Source: Carettochelys insculpta
Taxonomy: Eukaryota > Chordata > Testudines > Carettochelyidae
Reading direction: 5' to 3'
DNA length: 64,000 bases
Assembly (NCBI RefSeq): GCF_033958435.1
Contig: NC_134138.1
Location: forward strand, 183,762,798 to 183,826,797
A program made the position numbers and the translations under genes. The notes beneath the pieces are model-generated. The model saw only the letters and a program-made list of their open reading frames with translations, had not been told where the DNA came from and searched no databases. Below are positions 39,401 through 51,400 of this stretch, piece after piece (position 1 is the first letter of the stretch; the number at the start of each line of letters is the position of its first letter).

Positions 39401-42400
39401 ATTTACTGCAGCACAAAGAATCATGGGAAATGCCCCCAGAAGTCTAGTAACACACAGGGGAACGCAGCGTCAGTGAGGATACAGTAATTCAGGTTTAGCT
39501 TTGCAAAGTGACTACTCACACTGGGGTTAGGTTAAGATCAATCACCTCTTCAATGAAGACATATACTAAGGGTGCTGCCTGACCTGTACTACTTGGAAGC
39601 TCAATAAGCCTTGGTCTCAGCCTGATGCCTTGCTGGTGCCATCTGATCACCTTAACCCCAACAGGGGGCTGTGACTTAATGTCAGTGTAATTCCACCACT
39701 CTTGCCCCACTTTGGACCTCTGAATACAAAGTCTAGCTTTCTTATTTTGGTCTCCAATAATGAATGGGAACAAAAAAGAGCATTGTCTAGAATTGTGCTT
39801 AATACAGCTAGTACACTATTGCATTCATCTTTATAACTCAAAAAATGTTGGGATACAAATACATAATATAGATTGCTTCTGTTTCTCTCTCTCATAATTT
39901 CACTTGTTTTTTGGAAAATGTGAATATTAAAAAACAGGCACTTTTATTTAAAGAACCAACATTTTAGAAAGTAATATTTAGAAAGTATTGCAATTTATCC
40001 TCCTTGTGGAGAACTTCTAAAAGAATTCCATAAAAATAAGTTGTGTCCCACTGCACATGTCAATTTCTTTTCTCTGACATAGGCATGAATATGCTAATTT
40101 CAGAGACAGAGGCAGCTACAGCTCTCAAGCAAGGACAGTAGAAGAGAAAATGGCTTATCCATTCACTTCCTGTCAGAGTTCTTCCAAAAATACTGTAACT
40201 AATACAAACTTTATGTTAAAAAATCACTATAAAATTAAACTAAACGCACAGCAGGAAAATGTCCTATTGACTCATCCTCTAACAAGTAGTTTTGATGAAC
40301 TGATAATTTGGCTGTAAAAAATATACTCAGAAATACCAACACAAAAGGGTGATAAGATGTCAGACAACTGGACTTGCTGCTTTTAGAAGAGTGGAAATGA
40401 TGGCTTAGATTAGATTTCGCTCTGCTGAGCAGCATAACCATGTATCCATCGCATACTTAGGATGCAGCAAGTAGTAAGAGAAAATATTAGAAAGAGCAAA
40501 TAGTAATAGACTAACAAAGAGCAGTGTGGTATTGGGGCACCAAATGGTGAAATAACCTTGCAACTAATTATGTGAGAGCTGATGTCTAGATACCCACTTT
40601 CCACCGCTCTATAAAAGGATGAGATACGAAGCTGACTGCTGATTTACAGATTTCTCTTGCTGACTTGCAAGCCTTTCTAGCCCAAGTTTTTTCAGCTGCA
40701 TCAGTGGAATGTTCCTGAAGGTTCAGAGGCTACTTGTCCTTCAACTTTGCTCTTTAACATAGCTATGGACACATAGTGAACGTTTCACTACATATCTTCT
40801 TTCCCCTATGTCCAAGATGGAACTTTAGAAGATATGACAGTTCAGTACTCTGTATACACATTTTTAGTACCCACAATTCTCCAGCTAGAGTACATGAACA
40901 TTTGAACTCAGAACATAAGTTAAACATCGATTATGTCCCAAGACCTGAGTTTCTCTTGTTCATGAATCTCCTATGGTTATTTAACATGACTTTTTTTTTA
41001 TTTGTTTTGGAACATATAATCCTGGCTAAGACTCAGAAATCAGCATGGAGTGTGCCAGATGTGCCAGACTACATGGGTAACTTCCAGTTACAAATTTGCC
41101 ACTAAACAAAAAGAGTATGCATAACTGGCACACCGATTTGGCCAAATCCAGAACTGGGAGGATCTCATCCCTAAGGTTCCAGGTTAGAAGGCTGGAAGAT
41201 TTTAGCATCCTATAATCCAAACCAACCAACCAGTTAGCCACTGACCAGAAACTGTGCCTAAATCTAGTTTAGAACCAAAACACACCTGCTTAGCCCATTT
41301 CTACTGTTCTACACCACCACAGCTTTGGTAGCCATTGATCCAAATGAGCAAACTTACACCATCCATAAAGAATGGGCTCTATGAAAAATATGAGTCGGCA
41401 AGGCCTGTATGCTTGCCTTTTAAATATGGGGGAAAGGAAATGACTGTACAATACCAAAATTCCTTCTCTGTGGGCTTCAACTGTCTGGGGTTTTTTTGGT
41501 TTGTTTGTTTGTTTGCTTGCTTTTTTGGGGTGGGGCAGAAATCTGTCTTCACTGAAATGATGGGCTCATTCATTGTCAAAGTCTGTATTCCACTGCCAAT
41601 TCATCCATTTAAATTAGTGGTTGGTTCTCTTTTTAAACTTCCATGATAACATATGTAGGGTGGTTGTAGAATCTCCATCATTGCAGATATTTAAGAACAG
41701 GTTAGATAAACAGCTAACAGGGATGATATAGATGATGCTTGGTTCTGCCATGAGGGCAGGGGACAGGACTCTATGACCTTTCAAGGTCCGTTCCAGTTCT
41801 AGTATTCTATGACTTTCCAGTTAAAGTACCAGGTACTGGAAGATTAGGTCTGAATGGGAACATTTACGTCACCTACTGAATCACGGAGGGAAAAATCTAC
41901 ACTATTTTTTGCTGCTGGTGGGAAGCTATTTGCCTGTAGGACCTTGTTTGGCTTCCTTACATTACTGCTCCCAAACCAAGAACAGCAGGGTGACTAGACC
42001 ATGCTGTTGAAATATTCCTGAGTGAAAAACCTGGTTTTCGAAGCCTTCTTAAAATTGTTTATCTCAAAATGAAAAAGCTCCCTCCCTCAAAGGATGAGGA
42101 ATCTACAGACAAGTAGGACACTAAAGAGGATGACGTTTCATGGACATCTGATCTTTGTCTTTTTAGTTTTTCCAAGAATTCCTTATATTTTTTTTTCAAT
42201 ATTTTGTTACTCTTGCCTGAGGAATAATCAGTTAGTTTGTGGGTAGAAGAGAATAAATGAATCCTACTTCTCTTTCTTTTTTTAAAAAAAAAAAAAAATC
42301 TTCTGGCCTTTCACTAGTGGAGGAGACCTCAGGAATGAATGAATATTTCACTGTAAATCCTCTCTGTGCAACAGTCATTTGGGGCTTGCCTGTATTAGGA

Positions 42401-45400
42401 AAAAGTAGTTGACGAAAGATCAGGGATCAACCTCAACCGGCCATAACCTGTGTCCACCTGAAGGAGATTGTGTACAGGTTGGGATTAGTTAAAATACTTA
42501 GCTACCTAGCCCCAAGCCAATCTTGAAAAACTTTAGAACAGAAAGAACCATCACTGTCATAATCAAGTGAAGCCCTTGAGAAAATCAAGGGAAGAGAGAA
42601 GAGGAAGTAGCACAGAGGTCTCTCAGTTATGCAATTTGATGGATTTTCTGCCACTCATTACTTAAAGAGCCTACCCTGTTTCCTGGAATCTGTGCATTTC
42701 TTGGTAGGGACCTTCAGCAACTATGGCTGCTAGTTCAGCTTTTTGCTATACTACTAACAGTCCCTTCTCTGGTTGCATAGTACATTTTGGCTCAGTGCCC
42801 AAATGGGGTGGGCAAAGCAGAAGGGTCAGTTGCCTTCTTAGGCTTTAAACCCCACCAGAGCCCTATGTGGCATGCTCCAGACAGTGCTGAGGGCTGGCTA
42901 TCCTTAGCCCTGCCCCTTCTGTGTGGCCCAGAACCAACCCTCCCCCAACATTGGCCAGGTCCCAGTGAAGTCAAGAGCCAGCCCTGCTCAGTGCCAACCC
43001 ACCTACAGGTTTCTGTTAAGGTGTTAGGTGCTGATATTGTGGGACGGCAGACAGCAGGAGAGAAGCTGTTGCTTCATTGCTTTCATGAGCAAAACCAGAC
43101 ATCCAACCCAAAGGACGAGCAGGAACTTGCATTCCCACCATTTTGCAGTCACCTGCCATGCAAGGTCCTCGAACAGTGAAAGAACACTTCATGCTGCAGG
43201 TGTAGAAGGTGGAAAATAATGTTAGAAAAAGAGAAGCAGCAATAAAAAGGTTACACTTCTGAACTCCCAGTAAATGTTAAAACAGGAAAACCTCTAGCTA
43301 CCAGTTACTAAGGCAGAAGTACCTGACATGAAGTCGATGGCTAGAATTTCTTTACTCCAACACATCCTGACTCTTGGCTCGAGTTGCTTTCACCTCTTTC
43401 CTGAAGAGACAACTACATGCAAGGGACCAATAGACAGTCCAGTTAATGCATCAGTTAACGTTTTTCAAAGCTGTGTGTGTCTAAAAATCAAATACAGTAA
43501 ACCATATCTGGCAGCCCTGGGACTAGGAGGTTGCCAGATATTCAGATATTCTGCATAAGAGAGAGGTACACCCAGCAATGCCTAATACTAAAGAAAAACA
43601 ACATTAGATATTAAGAAACAAACAAGAATGTATGCAGAGTAATTTATTTACCAAAAACACTAATACTGTACACTGTAAACTTACACTGTATTTATTTGTA
43701 TTTACTTTCACTATGCTGTACTTATCGAAAACATAACTCACATTTACTTATGGTTAAAATGCCAGTTATTTCAGAGTTTCAGATCACAGAGTGCCAGATA
43801 TAAAAGAGTTTACTGTACCAGAAGTTAATAGCAAAACTAAAGTTATTGATATCATGGAAACCATTCTTTTAAATACTAATTTAAGCATGATCATTTTAAC
43901 CTAAAATACATCAATTTAAGAAGAAGCAAAACTATTTTAATTGTATAGTTTTCCTAAATCATCCATGGAAATCTATGAAGTTAAGTAACAATCAACATTA
44001 CAGTTCTATTCCGAAGCATGTCTGCGAAAATAACTCTAAATGATTTCCACATTAAGTGTGCTCACTTTTGCATAAGCAAAGAAGAAAAATTGGGATCTGA
44101 CATTTTATCACCTCCAGCAAAAAATGCTCTTTGCTGTGTTGGTTCTGCAGGGTCAAGAGAAGTAACAATCCAAATCTTGTCTGTCACCATATTAAATACG
44201 TGATACATAAATAAGAAATAGCTCTACTGAATATAATGTGCCATTTTTATACAATTACTTTTCAGAGTAAAACCACGTTTAAGCTCTAAAATGAAAAACA
44301 AAGACAGAACAGAAATATGAAGTCCAAGCTAGCAAGTCAACAGGCATTGTGGTGGTTTTGCCATTCGGGGTATCTGATCAACAGCAAACACATGAAAAAC
44401 ACGCCAAATGTTGGTGTCCATGCCTGCTCCCACAGACTTCACTGGCCCTGGTGAGCAATACAGATATATGCAAATATTTGCCACACATATACAACAAGAA
44501 AAATAAAGTAAAACAGATGGCTCAACAGTCCTAATACTTTGAAAGACTCTCAAAATTTCCCCATTAAAGCTTTAGTTGAAGCACTCTAAATGGAGGTACA
44601 ATTTGTCATTGCAGTGCACTGAAACAATGAGGGACTTAATTTGACTCCACTTTAAAGCAAACTTCACACTATCCAAGCTCACTCTGAGTTGCACTGTATA
44701 TTGAGTCATGAAAGGAAACGTTTAAATGTATAAATGAAAATCAGTGTACTGCTGTTTTAATATTTTAACAATACAAGTGAAACATTAACTATATTACTCT
44801 GTTTTTAAGGATTTCTCAGCCATTTATTTATACCTTGATATTACACTGAAAACAATGTAAAATGCATGATTTACATTATGCCAGAACTTACCTCTCTGAT
44901 TATCTTTGCTCCTTTTGGATTTTTCAGGTTGATGGCTATACTCTGGTAACAAAAAAAACCACAATATTATTAGTTATATGAAAGTACCTGCATCACTTAA
45001 TCTTCTTCCAAAAGTAATACAATACATATCCTTAATTGTTCAAAATACTCATCCTGTTCTTTCAAAGAATTGTCCAGTCTCATACTGCAATTTAATGCCA
45101 ATCTTAATCTTACCACATTTACATATAACAAGGATTACACAATTATGAACTAAGTCTTTGAGGTTTCTATCCTGTAAAGCATGGTTAAGAAAAACTAGAC
45201 AATGAGTATTCTTGCTTTATTAGTTATTAGCTTCTCCTGAATTGTTACAGTTATCTAACTTGTGAAAAAAATGCTTCTGCTCAATACAATCCAGTGTCTA
45301 GTGCTACAACAAATATTAACTAAAGAACTTAAAGTTTAAATTAGATCTGACTTCCATGCCTAAAATCAAATCAAATCACACTGCACCATGGACTTTCTGT

Positions 45401-48400
45401 TTACCTTTTTATTTCGATTTACACTGAGAAAATAAACGCTTTCTGTTCCAACAAAAGGTGGACCCCAGGCTCTTGTATCATCACCAGCTCCTGAAAATAA
45501 GAGTGTCAGATACTTGTATCTGTCCAGCATTATACTGCAAATACACTGACAAATATGCAGAAAATGAGCACAGTGTTCTTCTCCCAGTTTACCTTTAAAA
45601 TGGCTTAAACATCAACTAGAACAGCCAAAACATTGCCTTTAATCACCACAGGTAGCCAGTAGTTTAGTATCATACATATTTTAAATATTTTTCATTATCT
45701 CTGTAAAACGAAACTCCTAAACCTGATTAAGCAAAACAGACTTGTTTTTGCCACTGCTGTGACTATTTGAAAAATACTTTTATTGCATTCAGAGACAAAA
45801 AGTACAAAATAAGAACAGATTATAGGAACATACAAATTTAACAATTCACTTCAAAATGAATATTAAGTATTAATATGCTTGAAAATAAACAAAAAATTGA
45901 ATAGGACTGTTGCACTGGGCTGACAATCCAGTTACCTCTTATAGGTGGACCTCTTGTCCTTCATACTCCCAGTCTCAACAAAAAACAAGATCAATAGCTA
46001 GAAAACCTTCACACTGTGAACCAACCAAGTCAGCACACAGCCTAAAACACCTCTCAAAAGAACAAACTGTCCTGCTTATCTGTAACTTAGATGTCCAATC
46101 ACAATAACTTAAATCCCAACTTTTACTATTTCATGGGTGACCAAAACAGCTTAAAAAAAGAGGGGGGGAGGATCATAGAACAAAGATAAGCCCAATCTAC
46201 TGCTAGTGACATTTATTTTGATGCCACAAGTCAGTGGTGCTTGGAAGAGCATCATCACCTTTTTTAACACAACAGAGAGGAGTAGAAACAAGGAGGGCCT
46301 CTATATCTTACCAAGTGGGATTGGGACCACCACGGAAAGCCCAGCAAGACATCCAACACCCCAAAAAGCCCACTTTCCCTCACAGTAGTGGGGACACGGT
46401 CTGCTCTGGCAGTGCCTCAGAGGCCAGGCAGCTTCTTCTCTCATTCCATAACTGCTACTCTACCAGCAGCTATCTGCAGACTCCAGCAGGTCTCAGTGCA
46501 CCCATTATGCCTGGGTTCAATTTTTTTAGCTTTTCCTCAGTCATAAGGGCTAGAAATATACTTTTAACATGAAAAATATAGCTTTGTATGAAATTACATA
46601 ACTGAGAGCCTCAAAACAGCCTACCATGCTTAGAATTTAACTTCTCCCTGGCCATGAACAGATCTGAACTGTATGGAATGGGGAACCAAGCCTGAGTAAC
46701 CCAGCAGACCTTAGCACAGCATCTATTATTTCACATTTTTACTACAGTAACACCTAAAAGCAACTATCAGGTTGAGCCTCGCTGCAACAACTGCACATTT
46801 CCGGGTCTTGAGTGAAAGAAGCTTGGGGAAAGTATCGTTGCACTTTTTCCACACACATGCAGTTCAAACCATGCCATCAATACATACCTACAGCATCTTC
46901 CTGTACGGATCTCAAACTACTAACACCAACAAGGGATGCAGTCTAACATCATCCCCATGGAGTAAGGCTTTTGTCACAGGAAAAGTTTATTAACTCACTT
47001 CACAGAGGTTGGAGGCCAACACTGACAAGTTAAATGACACAAGGGGTGCGTCTACACTAGCTGGCTACTTCGAAGTAGCCGGCACAACGTTGAAATAGCA
47101 CACATCGCGTCTACACGTGCCATGTGCTATTTCAACGTTGAAATGGATGTTAGGCGGAGAGACGTCGAAATCGCTATTCCCATCCAAAGATGGGAATAGC
47201 ACCCTACTTCGACGTTCAACATCGAAGTAGGGCGTGTGTAGACGATCCGCCTCTTGCTACTTCAAAATAGCGGGGTCCTCCATGGTGGCCATCAGCTGAG
47301 GGGTTGAGAGACACTCTGTCCAGCCCCTGCGAGGCTCTATGGCCACTGCGTACAGCAGCCCTTAGCCCAGGGCTTCTGGCTACTGCTGCTGCAGCTGGGG
47401 GTCCGTGCTGCATGCACAGGGTCTGCAACCAGTTGTCGGCTCTGTGGATCTTGTGCTGTGCAGGGCAAGTGTGTCTGGGAGGGGCCCTTTAAGGGAGTGG
47501 CTTGGGGCTTTGCTGGCCCCTTATTTCGAGGGGGAGTGCTTGTGTGTGTGGACGCTCCGCATTTCCTTCCGGGGCGGCTCCTTTCGATGTTCCCTGTCAC
47601 TACTTCAACGTTGAAAGTTGATGGCACCAGCCCTGGAGGATGTGTAGATGCTACGTGTCAAAGTAGCCTATTTCGATGTCCTAACTTCGAAATAGGCTAC
47701 TTCAACATAGTGTGCTAGTGTAGACGTAGCCAAGGTGTGTATGTGATACAGCTAGGAATAAAATTTAGGCCACCCAAATCTTAGGTTCATACTTTAACCA
47801 CAAGACACTGCTTGCTCCCCATACCCAATACACTTTGAATCATAATTTTCAGCTTCATCTATTGGTACGGGACTATGAACTTTCCAAAATTAAACAATTT
47901 AAAACCCTACTGCAAGTTACAGGAGCAAGTGTGAGAGGCTGACTTATTGACTTAAGTGGCAGAATCCTTTTTCAGGTGTTCATTGTGGTAGGATTTCCTA
48001 CTTAAGGAAATAAATGAGCATGCCATTTGACTTTAGTGGGATTTTTTTTCCAAATAATAAAAAAGAGAAATGTTGTTTTTTTTTTTAATGTCCAGAAACT
48101 CATGTAGGAAAAACACATGATATAATGTGCAGCTGCTATGACATATCTGCATGCCTCAAGTGCATAGTGAGGCACAAAACTGGAGACCAAATGTTGAAAT
48201 ACCCCTGAAATAACTAATTCCCTGGAGTTTGTCATTCTACTTGTATAAATTTTAAAAGGAGCTCAACTAAAAAAATAAAATCTACAAAACTTAAGCAATG
48301 TAGCTATTACAGTAGGACAAAGCACTTGTTATCAGTATCAGAAACAAGAAGGAAGTTCTTAAGAAAAGTTTTTCAAACATAAAAATCCCTGTATCAAATA

Positions 48401-51400
48401 GGAAGAGAAGTTATTTGTAATAAAATAAAACACAAAAAACTAGCAACTTAATGTGATCCTACAAAACAGAGATAAATTCAGGCCATAAGTACCTGGGTAC
48501 AACAGTACCAGGCTCAGAAGGAGCCACAAAAAAAATATTTTTTATTTATTATTTATTCTGATGTCTATTAACCTCTGACACATGCAGAGCTAGAAGTGAG
48601 CTTTCTGTGGGATGATTAAAATCTCCCTTTTCCAATGGGATCTTTATTCCATTTCTATCCATGCCGAAGTATGACATACTGGACTTTAAGGCTGTAGCGG
48701 TTTTGTATGAAAAAAAAATCTTTCACTGGTACAAAATTGAATTCCACATTCGGGGAAGAGGAGGAAACCTCTCTCTAGCAGGTTGTTTTTAAAGTCAGTT
48801 CCTTGAAACTGCTCTGTGATTTGGAATATTGGAATTAGCCTCAGGAGAGATGAATCAGAGGGCAAGGACACCATTTAATGCACAAATCCAAGTGCTTGCA
48901 ATCCCCATTTCAAGACATTGTGCAGCAACAATAAAAAATGATGAAACTAATCACTGTAATCTAGACATTTTAATTTTTTTTAAATGCAGCTCTAGTTTCT
49001 TGCCATACCAATCTGTTCAAATCTACTTCCATATCTCTGACTTATGTGCCTAATTATGGTCAACCTCAAGAGGCAAGTAATGTGCTTAGTACTCTACCTC
49101 TGTGCAGCAAGATGTACTCCTGCTTAAGTTCACACAAAGAAGCTTTAGCTCAGGGCGTATTAAACTACTGAAACATAATACTGTGATGGGAAAACACCTG
49201 CTTGTTCCCAACTGGAATGGGATGTGTCCTGTGGGTGGTTACACTATCACAGTGTAAAATACACTTAAAATTCACAATGTTAGACTACAAGTATCAGAAG
49301 GGTAGCTGCGTTAGTCTATATCTGCAAAAACAAGTCCTGTGGCACCTTATAGACTAACAGATATTTTGGAACATAAGATTTTGTGGGCAAAGATCTACTT
49401 TGCCCACGAAAGCTTAATGTCAGGCTAACATAGCACAAATCTGCAGCATCGGTTCTCAACATATGGATTTTTTGTAGATGATAGAGAGGTGGTAAAACCT
49501 ATCTAAGGCTACACCTACACTATGCGATAAATTCAAATTTATTAAAATCAATTTTGTGATGCTGGATTTTCTACATTTGAATTTGACTATCCTCACCTCC
49601 CCACCTGCTCCTCAGAAATATGACACTGCTGCCACACTCAACTGACAAACATTGACTGTTGCAGCAGTGCATTGTGGGAACCTATCCCACAGTTCCCTCA
49701 TTCCCATATCATTTTGGGTATGCTCCCTGGTGCAGCATGAGAAGAAAATGCCCCACAAGTGATTGTGGGTACCTGACATCATCTTCCCACATTTCATTGC
49801 CCTCATTCCCCTCCTGTGGTAAGCAAATATCCATTTTTTCCATGTGGAATAAAAAAAGGAGGGCATCAGCAGAGATCACCAAATTAACAGAAATCGCTTG
49901 CTTTTTATAACTGAATTGCTTTTTAAAACTGTACCTGTAACTGAATTATCAAAAATTTTGTAAAAACATAAGGTGTGTGTCTTCTCACCTGGCCCTCCAC
50001 CCACTGTCCCCGCATTCCTTGATTACACCTGATCCCTGAAACTAATACGGGAACAATGCAAAGCTTGAAGAAAAAGTAGACAGCAAAGGTTTTGAAAAAA
50101 AGAGATTTGGTGAGGCAGAGGTTTTGGCTTCCCACTTCATTATACAGCTGCTGTGCATTGTCTGTGTCTTCTGGCCATCCACCCACTGTTCCCCACATGA
50201 AAAATCCAAAGTTAGAAGAAAGATGATAGAAAAGGCTAGGGAAAAGATTTTTGGTTTCCCTCTTCACTACACAGACATTTTACCAGCACAGGGGATGGTG
50301 CTCACCAAATTTCACTGCCATTTGTGGTGGGGGGTGGGTATATGGGAAGTTGAATGGCCAGTTGACATAGTCCTCAGCAATCTTTTCGAGTGGTGGGGTG
50401 TGGGGTCAATTGCTCAGCAGCCAACTGAACCTTTCCCCCCAAGTGGCAGCCAGGCCCCCCCACCAATTTGTAGACCCCGCGAGAGACTTTCCCCCAGCAA
50501 CAGCTAGCCCCCCAGTTTCCTGGTTGTGGTGGGAGGCATGGGGGAGGTTGGGTGGAAGGCCAGTTGAGGCACTCACCCCAGGTGGCAGCCAGGCCCCAAA
50601 AATCTTAGCCGCCAGGTGAGACTTTCAAGCCTGCAAAAATCTTTACTGCCTTTGGAGCTCTCACCATGTGCAAGCCAGAACACGGTGCTGCCTAACAGCA
50701 TGGTCAGCACTGAAAAGCAGGCATGTCCTCTTACTAGGCAGGGGGCTAACCACATAATGTGACTGGCCATGGGAAAGACTCCGACTGAGTGGCACCTGTG
50801 GGGCGGGTGGGAGGGCCTGAACAAATGTAAACCACTGAGAAGTTTCTCAGCCTCTCCTACAAGCACGACCCCCACAACAGCTTTGCTGCCACGTGGTGCA
50901 GTGGGGCAGCAGCTGGCACCAGGCACCATAAAAAAAAAATCAAGTGTTCAGCTAACAAAGGTAGAGACAGAACCACCAACTTTGTGTTGGGGCTATTTGT
51001 AGATGTGCTCGCACTGCTAAAAGCAAAGAAAGAAAGACGTTTCTCAGCCTCTCATAGAAGCATGACCCCAGAGCCACACAATTTCCATCTGTTCCCATCA
51101 GAGCCAAGTTGCACACTCAGTTGAGAAATGGACATTAATCTTAAGAGATAAATGTTTACATGGCTCCAACTAAAATCGTTCTCTGAAAATACACCTGTAA
51201 CATCCTGCCATATAACACCTCAATCTTCTGAAACTCACAGTTTAAGCCAACGTGGTTCAACTTACCATTGTATATTTTGCTAACAGTTCTTTGGATGAGT
51301 TAATTAAATACATTCTATGGATGTTTCAGTTCTGGTTTGCCTTCCAGACTTACATCTGCAGTTCACAAAGAGCCATACTGCAATCACATGCTATTACAGC

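Noticed and set aside
42787..43179. 130-residue plus-strand frame
   Set aside because: No domain, no splice-site support, moderately GC-rich sequence where stops are rarer.
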